Of a stretch of 64,000 bases of DNA, positions 1 to 9,324 are shown piece by piece. Position 1 is the stretch's first letter; the number at the start of each line of letters is the position of its first letter. The stretch comes from Paenibacillus cellulositrophicus (GTDB taxonomy: Bacteria > Bacillota > Bacilli > Paenibacillales > Paenibacillaceae): assembly GCF_009363095.1 (NCBI RefSeq), contig NZ_CP045295.1:2356001-2420000 (forward strand), read 5' to 3'. The position numbers were made by a program, and so were the translations under genes. The notes beneath the pieces are model-generated. The model was not told the DNA's origin. It searched no databases and was given only the letters and a program-made list of their open reading frames with translations.

Positions 1-241
1 CGTTGATGCAGGCCACCCGGCCGGCGCCGTGCCGATCCTCGAGCCAGGCCTGCGTCAGACCCCGCCAGCTGGTCTTATCTGCGTCCGAAGCTCCCGCTCC
101 CTCTGTGATGGACCCGCCAAGGAAGGCAACGGTTACGGGCAGTCCCTTGCGTAACTTATCCTGAAATGCGGGTAGACCGCTCCGGGTATGGATGATGGGT
201 TGGGGATACGCATGCGGATGAATCGGCTTAGAATGCGGCAT
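1..241 (-). CDS. SGNH/GDSL-type esterase or lipase, N-terminal part (cut by window edge)
   Basis: The 80 codons visible start at an ATG at 241 that overlaps the end of the upstream HAD-like gene by 14 bp, so the two are probably translated together. Near residue 40 the protein reads VAFLGGSITEGAGAS, which is block I of the SGNH hydrolase family with the nucleophilic serine in GGSITEG. Members of this family remove acyl groups from sugars, glycans or lipids. The start carries no signal peptide, which suggests a cytosolic enzyme. As the last visible gene downstream of a sugar transporter and GH110, a sugar O-acetyl esterase is a reasonable guess. The Asp-His part of the triad lies outside the window. 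Confidence 0.8.
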   Translation of the reverse strand, partial: MPHSKPIHPHAYPQPIIHTRSGLPAFQDKLRKGLPVTVAFLGGSITEGAGASDADKTSWRGLTQAWLEDRHGAGRVACIN

Positions 242-872
242 GGTCCTCGGCCCCCTTTGCTTGGCGTTCCTGCCGCTCCTGCCGCTCTTGCCGTACTTTC
301 CGGGGTTCGGAGCTTTCTCCTTCCGTTTCCGCTGCCCCAAGCTCCACTTCCAGCCGATTGACAAGTTCGATGAGCTGCATCGGTTCGCTGATCGTATAAG
401 CAGGCTGCTCAGACTCGTCTGCCGGCGTATGGGGGTACCTTGGCGTCCAGCTTTGAAAAACGCTGATGATGCCAAGGGCGTTCGCTCCTTTAATATCCCT
501 GCTCAAATTGTTGCCGACCATGACGATGCGGGCAAAATCCGCTTCGGACCCGTTCAGCGCACCGATCGCCGCTTTAAACATCCGCGGGCTCGGCTTGGTG
601 GCCTTGATCAGCTCGGAAATGATGAGCGCATCGAAATAATCGTGCAGGCGGTGCTGACTCAGCACGTTTTTAAAGGATTGTGCGTCTCCGTCGGCCACGA
701 GCGCAAGCGTAAAGCCAAGCGAATGCAGCGTCTTCACCATCTCCGCGGCCCCCGGAATCAGGTCGGCGCTAACCACGATTCCGTCTTCGTCACGAACCTC
801 GGTAGACTCATCCACCAGCGTATCCCCACTGTCCAAAAATACGATCAGTCTTTTCTTGTCGATGACGTCCAT
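228..872 (-). CDS. HAD-like hydrolase with atypical motif I
   Basis: A 214-residue protein with the HAD layout: motif I at residues 11-19 (VFLDSGDTL), a lysine motif around KATKPSPRMF, and motif IV as VGNNLSRDIKGAN. The nucleophile position Asp14 is present, but the residue two further on, usually the acid/base Asp in DxDGT, is Gly16, with Asp displaced to 17. This DxGxT-like form occurs in some HAD subfamilies and may alter or reduce phosphatase activity. The last 30 residues are a charged, RQE-rich tail. The gene starts 17 bp after GH110 and runs into the SGNH gene, so it belongs to the same operon. A sugar phosphatase role is only a guess. Confidence 0.75.
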   Translation of the reverse strand: MDVIDKKRLIVFLDSGDTLVDESTEVRDEDGIVVSADLIPGAAEMVKTLHSLGFTLALVADGDAQSFKNVLSQHRLHDYFDALIISELIKATKPSPRMFKAAIGALNGSEADFARIVMVGNNLSRDIKGANALGIISVFQSWTPRYPHTPADESEQPAYTISEPMQLIELVNRLEVELGAAETEGESSEPRKVRQERQERQERQAKGAEDHAAF

Positions 873-889
873 CTCCTTTATTCCTCGTT

Positions 890-2665
890 CTATTCGTCTG
901 TCGGAGCCACCATGAAGTCGACCGAATTGTCGGCCATATTAACTCCGCTGCAGCGTTCCAGCTTAAAAAGTCCGTCGGGGTACAGCCCATTAATGAGCCC
1001 GCCCGGAGATAGCCCATCTTTACTGCCAACCTTCCCAACGAGCAAAATCTCGTTTCGGTAGAAGGCAAGCCCTTCCGTGCTTTGCGCCGACAGCAGCACG
1101 GCATGAGCCGTTCTGAACCGGTTGTCCTCGATCCGGATGTTGCGGTGGACCGGCACTTCCGGCACGTCCGGCACGGAAGGCTCATTCTCGGGAGCGATCC
1201 GGATCACGGGATGCTCCTCTCCGCCGCAGTCGATAAATTGGTTGCCCGCAATGCGCACATCCGTGACAGCGCCTGATTCATACCAGGAATTCGCGTCACC
1301 CGCAACCAGAACGGCACTCATGTTCATGCGTTCAAACCTGTTGCCCTCTATGACCGTCTTCCGCGGCGACGACACCAGTATGCCCCGGGTCGGTATTCTG
1401 GCAAAATGGTTCCTTTCGATCACGACCTCCGGTGTCCACGTCACGTTCTCGATGACATCATACGCCCCTATCGATGCCGGGGCCGGCTGCTCCAATGTCA
1501 GAAGAAACTCGCGGGGGCCGAGCATCTTCACGGCGGCGATCCGTCCGAAAGCATAGGACGTAAGACTGCGCGCATCGACAAAAGCTAACTCGTCCCCCGA
1601 AAAGAAGGCGCGGAATCCATACGTTTGCGGATGCATGAATCGAACCCGCACTTGATCGGGCGCCGGCTGGCCGACGATGCGGAGGTATGTGCCGTGAACG
1701 TTGATCGCATCGTCATGGGCTCCGGCAAACCGGCTGTCCGTGATCGAAACGCGGCCCCGGCAGCCTGAACAATGGATAAAATCGGCGAAGCCCGCCACCG
1801 TTCTCCCTGTCTCAGGGCGCGGCGTCACATCCAGATCGGCGAAGGTCAAATCCGCGCTAAACTGGCCGACGATGCCCAGCCCATGCATAAAATGAAGGCC
1901 CATGCCGATCAGACGGATCCTCTCGCATTCCAGGATCAGCACGCCGACCTGGTCGCGAATACCGTCTCTCATTTGTACGGTCATTCCAGGCGAAACATGC
2001 GGAACGGGTTCCTCCTCAAAATGAAACCGCAGCCGCCGGCTGCCGATTTCCTCAATACGCTCAGCCCGTGACGGCCAATCTTCCACACGCCAGGTGGCAT
2101 TTTGGACCAAGTCGCAGTGCTGTATCGGCCCTTCCCGGAACCTCCATCCTTCACCGGCCCAAGTGAGACGTCCGTTTTCCAGTTCATAATGTGAATCCGG
2201 ATGCACGCAAACGTCGAGCTCATGCTCTCCGCGCCGCTCCACGGTCATCTCGGTCACGGTCGGCACCGCATAGTCGAAGCACAGGTTGCGGATTTCGATA
2301 TCCGCGCAGCCGTCCAGCAGCAGCATCGTTTGCTTGCCGTGAATCACAAAAAGGGAACCGTTCCCCTCCAGCGTCAGCCGGCGAAGCCCCTTCAGCAGCA
2401 GCGCGACCGTTTTAGTGACGTCCGGGTTTTCCTCCTCGCTGGCCGTATTGGTAATATGATAAGCCGCCTTGACGGCATGTTCCGGATAAAAATGATATGT
2501 TCCAAATGGGACGTCCAATACGACAGGGCCATCATGCGAACCGGCTGCCTCGAGTGCAAGCCGCATGGCCACCCCTGCATTGGCTTGTAAGCCCTCAGCG
2601 TCGCCAAAGTCCGCCAGTGATATCATTTTGAACAGCGCCGGACCCGGATTTCCAGAATCAGTCAT
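890..2665 (-). CDS. GH110 family alpha-1,3-galactosidase
   Basis: A 591-residue right-handed beta-helix enzyme. The start is the ATG at 2665, preceded by AAAGGAG. Signature stretches of GH110 are visible: LTLEGNGSLFVIHGK, HFMHGLGIVGQFS, RFMHPQTYGFRAF, VTWTPEVVIERNHF and PVHRNIRIEDNRF. Asp295 (GFADFIHCSG), Asp318 and Asp319 (AHDDAINVHG) have the same spacing as the three catalytic aspartates I recall from the characterised marine enzyme PdGH110B. GH110 enzymes are inverting exo-alpha-1,3-galactosidases, best known for removing the terminal galactose of blood group B. No signal peptide is visible, so it probably acts in the cytosol on oligosaccharides imported by the adjacent transporter. It is downstream of the binding-protein gene, after a hairpin. 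Confidence 0.85.
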   Translation of the reverse strand: MTDSGNPGPALFKMISLADFGDAEGLQANAGVAMRLALEAAGSHDGPVVLDVPFGTYHFYPEHAVKAAYHITNTASEEENPDVTKTVALLLKGLRRLTLEGNGSLFVIHGKQTMLLLDGCADIEIRNLCFDYAVPTVTEMTVERRGEHELDVCVHPDSHYELENGRLTWAGEGWRFREGPIQHCDLVQNATWRVEDWPSRAERIEEIGSRRLRFHFEEEPVPHVSPGMTVQMRDGIRDQVGVLILECERIRLIGMGLHFMHGLGIVGQFSADLTFADLDVTPRPETGRTVAGFADFIHCSGCRGRVSITDSRFAGAHDDAINVHGTYLRIVGQPAPDQVRVRFMHPQTYGFRAFFSGDELAFVDARSLTSYAFGRIAAVKMLGPREFLLTLEQPAPASIGAYDVIENVTWTPEVVIERNHFARIPTRGILVSSPRKTVIEGNRFERMNMSAVLVAGDANSWYESGAVTDVRIAGNQFIDCGGEEHPVIRIAPENEPSVPDVPEVPVHRNIRIEDNRFRTAHAVLLSAQSTEGLAFYRNEILLVGKVGSKDGLSPGGLINGLYPDGLFKLERCSGVNMADNSVDFMVAPTDE

Positions 2666-2780
2666 GCCTTGCTCCTTTCGATGCGTTGTCTGCCCCATCC
2701 TTGAATTACAATCGCAGCCCGTGTTGCAAAAATAAAGGAAAACGCGGAAGATGCCAGTCTGTTATAGAACCGGCATCCCG

Positions 2781-2820
2781 CAAAGGAACCAGCAGGCTTA
2801 GCCGGCCGCCGGTTCCTTGT
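2781..2820 (-). terminator. Hairpin between binding-protein gene and GH110
   Basis: An 8-bp perfect stem (AAGGAACC with GGTTCCTT) encloses a GC-rich loop that can itself pair. It sits 10 bp after the stop of the solute-binding gene. On the minus strand only a short T run follows, so it is a weak terminator or an mRNA-stabilising hairpin that would make the binding protein more abundant than the enzymes downstream. Confidence 0.45.
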
Positions 2821-2829
2821 TATATCGTA

Positions 2830-4497
2830 TTATTTTGCTAATTTATCATAAGCCGTCTGCAAAATTTCAAGGTAACGGTCAAGCTGCAGGTCCTTCAAGC
2901 CTTTCACATAAGCGTCCCAGTCTTTGTCCAGGTCTTTGTTGCCGGTCACGAACTGCAGTTCATTTTGCTCAATGTAATTTTTCAGGTTGGTCTGCAGCAT
3001 GCTGGCTTCGTCGATTTCGGTTGGATCGATCCAGACAGACCAAATCGGGAAGATTTCTTTAGGCTCATGTCCTTGGTACAGAAGCGTAGCGTTGTACAGT
3101 CTGCGCTCATAGCCGTCCGAAGCGTAAATATCGGTGCCCTGTACCCAGGTGTCGCGGTATTCTTTCGGCATGTAGAAATGCCCCATTCCGCTCCATCCCG
3201 CATTGTGCGGCTGCTCGCCTTCCTTCGTCGGAATCGTTTTGACCATCGGCTTGACGCCTTCACCAAGCGCTTTGTCTCCCGGCTCCGGATCCGTCCAATC
3301 GATGCCCTTCATACCGGTTCCGGCATTGGTTTGCCCTTCGGGCGTGAACATATAATCCACCATTTTGATTAATGCGATCTGCGCTTCTTTGCTTGCTTTA
3401 TTCGTAATCACGAATTTGGCTCCGGAAGTGACGCCCCCGGCATCATGCGTGGCATACGAGATGCCGTTCGGACCAGTCAATGGCGGCAGCGGGTTATAGT
3501 GTGCGGAACGGGTGTTGCCCGGGTCGATATTGACAAAGATGGCCGGGTGCATGCCTGCTCCTGCGCCAAGAATTTCAGCACCGGCATTTTCGCCGACTTT
3601 TTTGAAGGCCTCAGCATTTTGCGTAAATGCACCCGGGTCGATCAGTCCTTCATCATAAAGGGACTTAACGTATTTCAATCCTTCCTTCCACTCCGGCGTA
3701 ATGGCGGCGGACTGCACTTTGCCGCTGCTCATCGTCAAATAATTCCGGTCATCGTCATAGATAAAGCTGTTCATCAGATAAGGAATGATGCGGACGCCGA
3801 AGTCCTCTGTCGAACCGCTGAGCGGAACTTCGTCGGCTTTGCCGTTGCCGTTGGGATCTTTCGTTTTAAAAGCCTTCAGAACCTCTCTGAATTCCTCCGT
3901 GGTCTTCGGCTCTTGAAGATTGAGCTTTTTCAGCCATTCGGTATTGAGCCACATTTTGTTCGGATAGGAACAGTGGAAGCATTCGGTGTAGGCTCCAAGC
4001 CCATAGATATTGCCATCAGGGGCCGTGACAAGAGCTTTCATTTCAGGACTCTCTTCCATCGCCTTCTTGATGTTGGGCCCATATTGGTCGATCAGATCGT
4101 TCAGAGGAATCAGCACCCCCTGCTGCCCGTATTTCAAGACATCGGCCTGTGAAAATTCATCGATGTAGGCTGTCAGCAGATAAGCATCGGGGTAATCGCC
4201 GCTTGCCAGCGAAATCTGGCGTTTCTCTTTGGCTCCGTCGGAAGGGTTAATCTGCCATTTAAACTGAATGTTAAATTTGTCCTCGACGAATTTGGTAAAC
4301 TTGTTCGTCGGAATGTCGATTCCCGATTCCTGGACAGCGAACACGCTGACCTGTACAGGCTTCGACGATCCTCCGTCGGCTGCGGTACCGCCTCCCTGTG
4401 CGCTGTCCGGGCTATCTGTCTTTTTGCCGGAGCAGCCGCTGATGACGATGAAGGTGGCCATCAGCAGGATAAACATTCGTATTAGGCTTTTTTTCAA
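2830..4497 (-). CDS. Extracellular solute-binding lipoprotein of a sugar ABC transporter (LplA-like)
   Basis: The likely start is the TTG at 4497, with AAGGGAG just upstream, giving 555 residues; the open frame extends further but without a ribosome site. The N terminus has a Lys-rich n-region, a hydrophobic core and the lipobox ISGC near residue 23, so the mature protein should be lipid-anchored outside the membrane. The body is a family-1 solute-binding protein of the large Lpl type common in Paenibacillus. It follows two matching permease genes with a 128-bp gap and precedes GH110, so its ligand is probably a galactose-containing oligosaccharide; this is inferred from position only. Confidence 0.85.
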   Translation of the reverse strand: MKKSLIRMFILLMATFIVISGCSGKKTDSPDSAQGGGTAADGGSSKPVQVSVFAVQESGIDIPTNKFTKFVEDKFNIQFKWQINPSDGAKEKRQISLASGDYPDAYLLTAYIDEFSQADVLKYGQQGVLIPLNDLIDQYGPNIKKAMEESPEMKALVTAPDGNIYGLGAYTECFHCSYPNKMWLNTEWLKKLNLQEPKTTEEFREVLKAFKTKDPNGNGKADEVPLSGSTEDFGVRIIPYLMNSFIYDDDRNYLTMSSGKVQSAAITPEWKEGLKYVKSLYDEGLIDPGAFTQNAEAFKKVGENAGAEILGAGAGMHPAIFVNIDPGNTRSAHYNPLPPLTGPNGISYATHDAGGVTSGAKFVITNKASKEAQIALIKMVDYMFTPEGQTNAGTGMKGIDWTDPEPGDKALGEGVKPMVKTIPTKEGEQPHNAGWSGMGHFYMPKEYRDTWVQGTDIYASDGYERRLYNATLLYQGHEPKEIFPIWSVWIDPTEIDEASMLQTNLKNYIEQNELQFVTGNKDLDKDWDAYVKGLKDLQLDRYLEILQTAYDKLAK

Positions 4498-4625
4498 TCG
4501 AATCGCTCCCTTTTTAATAGTTCTGCAGCAATCTTGTAATGCCTTCCTCTTCTCAAAAAAGGGCACCACCTCCATTTGAAATGGAATAAGAATCAGGATG
4601 GCGTGCCGAAATCAGCACCTCAAGG

Positions 4626-5534
4626 TTATCCTTTGACCGATCCGACCAGCATCCCCTGCACGAAATAGCGCTGCACGAACGGGTAAATGACTAGCACCGG
4701 AAGGGTCGCGACCACGATCAGCGCATATTTCAACAGCTCGGCCAGCTGCTGCTTCTGCACCATCGCCATGGCATCCATCGTTCCTCCCGAGCTGTTGTTC
4801 TGGATAATAATACTCCGAAGGACTAGCTGCAGCGGGAACAGGTCTGCGCTTCTGAGATAGATCAACGCATCGAAGTAGGCATTCCATTGTCCAACGGCGT
4901 ACATCAGCACCAGAACGGCAATGATCGGCTTGGACAGCGGGAGCACGACGCTGCGGATAAACCGGATATCGCTGCAGCCGTCGATCTCGCTGGCCTCCAG
5001 CAGTTCTCCCGGAATCGACGATTGAAAAAAGGAGCGGGCGATAATCACCTGCCATACCCAGATGGCGTTAGGAATGAGCAGCGCCCACCTTGTGTCGATC
5101 AAGTGCAGCTCTTTCACCACCATATAGGTGGGAATTAACCCGCCGCTGAAAATCATCGTAAACGTGATGATCATCATGAATACGTTGCGCCCAAAGAGGG
5201 ACCTCCGGGACAAAGGGTAGGCAATCATGACCGTCAGCGTGACACTGATCAGGGTGCCTGCCGCCGTATAAATAATTGAGTTTAAATAGCCCGTCATAAT
5301 TTCCTGCCTGCTGAAAAGCACGCGGAAGCCCTCAAACGAAATGTCGACCGGCCACAGCCATACCTTTCCGGAGGTAACCGCCGCCGGACTGCTGATGGAG
5401 CTGCTTAAAATGTAGACGAGCGGATACAGAACCGCCAGGACGACCAAGATCAAAATGGTGTAGACGATGCCTAAAAACAGGCGGTCGCCCTTCGACTCCT
5501 TGATTGCTTTTCTTCCCGCGAGTTGAATGGTCAT
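4626..5534 (-). CDS. Sugar ABC transporter permease, LplC/MalG type
   Basis: A 302-residue integral membrane protein with about six hydrophobic segments. The EAA loop that contacts the ATPase is visible as ASEIDGCSDIRFIRSVVLPL around residues 180-200. It starts at an ATG preceded by GGAAGGAG. The protein ends in the VQRYFVQGMLVGSVKG type of tail seen in this subfamily. It is 15 bp downstream of the partner permease. No ATP-binding subunit is encoded nearby; in Bacillota such importers normally share an MsmX-type ATPase encoded elsewhere. Confidence 0.9.
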   Translation of the reverse strand: MTIQLAGRKAIKESKGDRLFLGIVYTILILVVLAVLYPLVYILSSSISSPAAVTSGKVWLWPVDISFEGFRVLFSRQEIMTGYLNSIIYTAAGTLISVTLTVMIAYPLSRRSLFGRNVFMMIITFTMIFSGGLIPTYMVVKELHLIDTRWALLIPNAIWVWQVIIARSFFQSSIPGELLEASEIDGCSDIRFIRSVVLPLSKPIIAVLVLMYAVGQWNAYFDALIYLRSADLFPLQLVLRSIIIQNNSSGGTMDAMAMVQKQQLAELLKYALIVVATLPVLVIYPFVQRYFVQGMLVGSVKG

Positions 5535-5549
5535 ACCTTTGCTCCTTCC

Positions 5550-6491
5550 TTACCAAATGCTATTGTTCGTCAGCCGCTTCGCCAATCCATTTACGGTCAG
5601 CAGCAGGATGAGATTGATGACGGAATTAAACAGGCCGACGGCTGTGGCAAAGCTGTAGTTTGCGTTCAGCAATCCAATCCGGTACACATAGGTTGCGATA
5701 ATTTCCGAATTCACCTGATTCAGCGGATTTTGCAGAAGATATACTTTTTCAAAACCGATCGCCATGACGTTGCCGACGTTAAGAATCAGAATGATGACGA
5801 TGGTCGGAACGATGCCCGGCAAATCGACATGCCAGATTTTCTGGAACCGCGAAGCGCCGTCCACCTTTGCCGCTTCGTACAAAGTCGGGTCGATTCCCGC
5901 CAGCGCCGCCAAATAGATGACCGCGCTGTAGCCGGCCGTCTGCCAAATATCGGACCAGACATAGATGGAGCGGAACATGCCCGGGTCGCCCAGAAAATTC
6001 ACGGATTCAAGCCCAAAATAATTCAGGACGACGTTGGCGAAGCCCAGTCTTGGGGACAGGAACAGCATGACGATCGACACCATGACCACCGTGGAAATGA
6101 AATAAGGGGCAAAGGTGACCATCTGCACGAACTTCTTAAATCTCTTCCCGCGCAATTCGTTAATCATCAGCGCCAGAATAATCGGAATCGGAAATCCGGC
6201 AAGGATCAAATAACCGCTTAGCAGAAGCGTGTTTTTGAGCAATGTCCAAAACAGCGGATTTTTAAAGAACAGCTCAAAATGCTTGAATCCTACCCATGGA
6301 CTGCCCCAAATCCCCTTAATGACGTTATAATCCTTGAATGCAAGGACTGCATTAAGCATCGGGTAGTATTTGAAAATAAGGAAAAATAACATCGGAGGAA
6401 TCACGAGCAGATAGAGCTGCCAGTGCTTCTTCATGCTTTTACCGGCAATCTGCCAGTAACTGACCTTGCGCGTACTGCTTTTGCGCTTCAT
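5550..6491 (-). CDS. Sugar ABC transporter permease, LplB/MalF type
   Basis: From the ATG at 6491 the protein has 313 residues, the usual size for LplB-type permeases. The frame is open further upstream, but that extra part looks non-coding and would add an unusual 79 residues. A CTG at 6515 with a GGGGGG run nine bases before it is an alternative start. Six or so membrane spans and the EAA loop (YEAAKVDGASRFQKIWHVDLP) are present. It pairs with the downstream LplC-type permease to form the channel of a sugar importer. Confidence 0.88.
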   Translation of the reverse strand: MKRKSSTRKVSYWQIAGKSMKKHWQLYLLVIPPMLFFLIFKYYPMLNAVLAFKDYNVIKGIWGSPWVGFKHFELFFKNPLFWTLLKNTLLLSGYLILAGFPIPIILALMINELRGKRFKKFVQMVTFAPYFISTVVMVSIVMLFLSPRLGFANVVLNYFGLESVNFLGDPGMFRSIYVWSDIWQTAGYSAVIYLAALAGIDPTLYEAAKVDGASRFQKIWHVDLPGIVPTIVIILILNVGNVMAIGFEKVYLLQNPLNQVNSEIIATYVYRIGLLNANYSFATAVGLFNSVINLILLLTVNGLAKRLTNNSIW

Positions 6492-6706
6492 TGGAATTGC
6501 GGCTTGCTTGTTCAGAATAATAATCCCCCCTATGCCATCAGCGTGGATGCGTGATGAAATGACAGCGTTTTCTTTCTTGCTTGAGCATAGTGGATCAAAC
6601 GGGCGCTTGAACAGGTACACTTCGGTCGTTTTGCATCCAATTTCCCTTTTTTCGGGGGTCCATCGCTCTAAGCGCTGTACATATTTCCGCTTCGGCTTCC
6701 GCACGC

Positions 6707-6744
6707 ACAAAAGCCGCATCGTCCTCAAACGGATCCTGCGGCTT
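6707..6744 (-). terminator. Weak terminator after the AraC sensor-regulator
   Basis: An 8-bp stem (AAGCCGCA with TGCGGCTT) lies 14 bp beyond the stop of the regulator gene and is followed on the minus strand by a short T run. The 215 bp from here to the permease start have no gene and should carry the transporter promoter. Confidence 0.5.
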
Positions 6745-6757
6745 ACAAGAGCTGGTG

Positions 6758-9049
6758 CTATTCGTCGAGCGTTTGCCTGTATACGCTCGGCGTCACGCCG
6801 ATCAATCGCTTAAACGCCCGGCGGAACGAATGGGAGCTGTTGTACCCCACCCGGGCGGCGATATCGTCGACCGTATGATTGCTTTCTTTGAGCAGTTCAG
6901 CAGCTTTCTCCATGCGTACCTTTATCAGATGGTCCGAGTAATTGACCCCGGTCACTTCTTTAAATAACTGGGAAATGTATTTTTCCGGACGTTCCACATA
7001 TTCGGCCACCCGGTACAGGGTCAAATCGGGATTGGCGTACATCTCCTCCGTGTACTGGTACATCCGCTGAACCAGTTTGGCGTGGGAGTCTTTTTTCTTG
7101 TTAGCGATATAGCTGCACAGCGTAGCGGTAATGCTCTTGATTTCCGCCTGAACGGAATCCAGCGGCTCGGCGGGGCCGATGTCGATGACCCTCCGCTTCA
7201 CGGTTTCAACCATGTTCGTCTCCTGGAAAACCTTCTGATCGAGCAGCTTGAGGAAGGTTCCTTTGATCTCGCCGACGAGCTGATGCTTCATCTCGACAGA
7301 CAATTCGCGCCTTGCGATATTCTGCTCGAAAATGCCGTCGATGATCTTGCCAGCCTCCTCCTCTTCCCCGGCCCGGATCGTACTTGCGAGGCGCTGCTCC
7401 GCGTCGAGCGGGTAATAATACGTCGTGTTTTCGATGCGGGCTTCATGATTCCACAGCATGCCCTTGGAGTTCACAAACACGGCATATTCCAGCGCCTGCT
7501 TGGCCTGCTCGAACGATTGGCTCACATCCATCAACGTCTCAAAGCCCTCGCCGAAACCAGCCTGGATGGAAACCTTGTATTCCTGGAACAGATGCTGGAT
7601 CAGCTCTTCCATCAGCGCGGTTATCCGCTCCTCCTCGTCCTGCCCGGGTTCCCGGTTCTCGTGCGAGAAAAACAAGACGACAAGCTTATCGGATCCAAGG
7701 TCGGATACCGGCAGCGGACCCGCGATTTCCAGCAGCGCTTGTTTCACAAGGAGGCGTGTGGCGCTGAGCTCATTCAAAATTTCCACGCTGTCCATACCCG
7801 AGTATCCGTTAATGCAGAGAATGCCTGCATAACCGCTCTCCTTTTCGAGCGAAATGTTGGCCTGTTTGGCCGCCGCCACGATGACATCGTGCGATTCGAA
7901 TTCGCCTGCAATGAGGCGCTTAATGAAAGCGTCGCGGACCAGCGGAAGCTGAAGGGTCAGCTCGCCTTCGAGCTGTTTGTTTGTCTTGATCATATTGGCG
8001 ATATTGCCGCTCAGAAAATCATACGCATTCCTTTTCTCCAGCTCGTCCCGGCCGAACTGTTCTTTGATAATGCCGATCATGCTTTGGATCGGAACGCTGT
8101 GACGACGCGCCAGCAGCAGCCCGACCAGCAGGCCGATCAGCATCGTCCCTCCGGTCAGGATAAAGGTTGCGTGCTTGATCTTGTTGGCGTTCTCCATGAG
8201 GGTGGTCCGCGGAATGCCCGCCTGGTACACCCATCCGTTCTTGTCCGAACGGGTTGTGATGACCAGGTCATCCTTATAAAATTGACTCGTTTTATTGGCA
8301 TCAAAAGCCGGGTCATCCTTCAATTTGTCCACATACGACGGAACGCTCCCTTGGAGCGCAAGCGTATTTCCTTGACTGTCATAAATATGCACCCATCCGC
8401 CAAATCCTTTGGTCAGACCTGACAGCAAACCGGTAATGGTTTTTTCGTCGATCACGACCACCACACTCGCCGGTGAGGAATCATTGAAGCTGTCGAGCGG
8501 CAAGGACTGCATAAACGTAATGACGGAAGTACCCATTCCCCTCTCCGTATAGGCAGTCAACGGTTTGATTTCGCTGCGGTGGGTCTTTAGCAGCACTTGG
8601 GTCTTCCATTCGTCAAACGACATATCGTCATAATGAAAATATTCATAATAATGCTCAGGCCGGAAAGTGGAGCCTGAAGTCAGGATCAAATCGTAATTGG
8701 CCAAATAAATGAAATAGTTTTGAAGAAAATCGTTGGTTTGCCCAAAGGTCAGCACGTTCCGCATCGCCTTCCACAAACCGTACACATCCTGCACTTGATG
8801 GCGGTCGTTCATCAGCATATTCACTTCCTGGCTGATGGCGATTTGCCGGGTCATGCCTTCCACCTCCGCCATCCGGTGCTCCAGCAGCTCCTGGCTCTTT
8901 TCCAGCTGTATCAAGCTGTTATCGATCGAGATGGACTGTGTAACGGATATCGAGGTGAGGTAAGAAATGTAACCGCCCACACAGGGGATCAGAAGAATGA
9001 CGATATAAGAAATCAGAAAATTTCGAAAAACGCTGGAACGTTTCAGCAT
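6758..9049 (-). CDS. Membrane-bound AraC-family sensor-regulator
   Basis: A 763-residue one-component regulator. A membrane span at about residues 10-32 and another at about 296-318 bracket an extracellular sensor region of Cache type. A cytoplasmic linker follows, and the C-terminal 100 residues form an AraC double helix-turn-helix (LYRVAEYVERPEKYISQLF and VDDIAARVGYNSSHSFRRAF). Start: ATG at 9049 with AAGGGGGG before it. Genes of this kind in Paenibacillus sit directly upstream of the sugar transporter they control, as here. They probably sense the sugar, or the loaded binding protein, outside the cell. A palindrome 17 bp before the start suggests control by a LacI/CcpA-type repressor. Confidence 0.88.
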   Translation of the reverse strand: MLKRSSVFRNFLISYIVILLIPCVGGYISYLTSISVTQSISIDNSLIQLEKSQELLEHRMAEVEGMTRQIAISQEVNMLMNDRHQVQDVYGLWKAMRNVLTFGQTNDFLQNYFIYLANYDLILTSGSTFRPEHYYEYFHYDDMSFDEWKTQVLLKTHRSEIKPLTAYTERGMGTSVITFMQSLPLDSFNDSSPASVVVVIDEKTITGLLSGLTKGFGGWVHIYDSQGNTLALQGSVPSYVDKLKDDPAFDANKTSQFYKDDLVITTRSDKNGWVYQAGIPRTTLMENANKIKHATFILTGGTMLIGLLVGLLLARRHSVPIQSMIGIIKEQFGRDELEKRNAYDFLSGNIANMIKTNKQLEGELTLQLPLVRDAFIKRLIAGEFESHDVIVAAAKQANISLEKESGYAGILCINGYSGMDSVEILNELSATRLLVKQALLEIAGPLPVSDLGSDKLVVLFFSHENREPGQDEEERITALMEELIQHLFQEYKVSIQAGFGEGFETLMDVSQSFEQAKQALEYAVFVNSKGMLWNHEARIENTTYYYPLDAEQRLASTIRAGEEEEAGKIIDGIFEQNIARRELSVEMKHQLVGEIKGTFLKLLDQKVFQETNMVETVKRRVIDIGPAEPLDSVQAEIKSITATLCSYIANKKKDSHAKLVQRMYQYTEEMYANPDLTLYRVAEYVERPEKYISQLFKEVTGVNYSDHLIKVRMEKAAELLKESNHTVDDIAARVGYNSSHSFRRAFKRLIGVTPSVYRQTLDE

Positions 9050-9065
9050 GATATCCCCCTTGTTT

Positions 9066-9079
9066 TGATAGCGCTATCA
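9066..9079. promoter_or_regulatory. 14-bp perfect palindrome, cre-like operator
   Basis: TGATAGCGCTATCA is a perfect 14-bp palindrome centred on GCGC, just upstream of the regulator ATG. It matches the catabolite-response consensus (TGWAARCGYTWNCW) at all but one position, so CcpA or another LacI-family repressor is a likely binder. Its place between promoter and start fits a roadblock or repression site. Confidence 0.6.
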
Positions 9080-9254
9080 TTTTGTGGGTTGAATGATGTA
9101 TGGCCTGCTCATGCAGCGTACATTCCATAATAAAGCCTTGATCGCAAATTTGTATAGGTACACTCCAGCCAAAAGGTACATTTTTCCCTGTTTTGCGGTT
9201 AGAATGCAGCATCACCGGGACTGAGGAGGCCGTAAATCAAGATTTGTTGATATA

Positions 9255-9293
9255 GAAAAGGCAACCGCAGCCCATACGGCTGCAATTGCCTTT
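9255..9293 (-). terminator. Rho-independent terminator after GH95
   Basis: The stem pairs AGGCAA with TTGCCT and, inside it, GCAGCC with GGCTGC, leaving a short ATACG-type loop. On the minus strand it is followed by four T. It lies 30 bp past the GH95 stop. Confidence 0.65.
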
Positions 9294-9324
9294 ATGCCTA
9301 AAGTTCACCGAAGCTCGGCGCGGC

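Noticed and set aside
240..1061. A plus-strand open frame crossing the HAD-like gene
   Set aside because: It covers HAD and GH110 coding sequence on the other strand and resembles no family.
7082..8422. A plus-strand open frame opposite the AraC sensor-regulator
   Set aside because: It lies wholly within a well-supported minus-strand gene and has a composition typical of an antisense frame.
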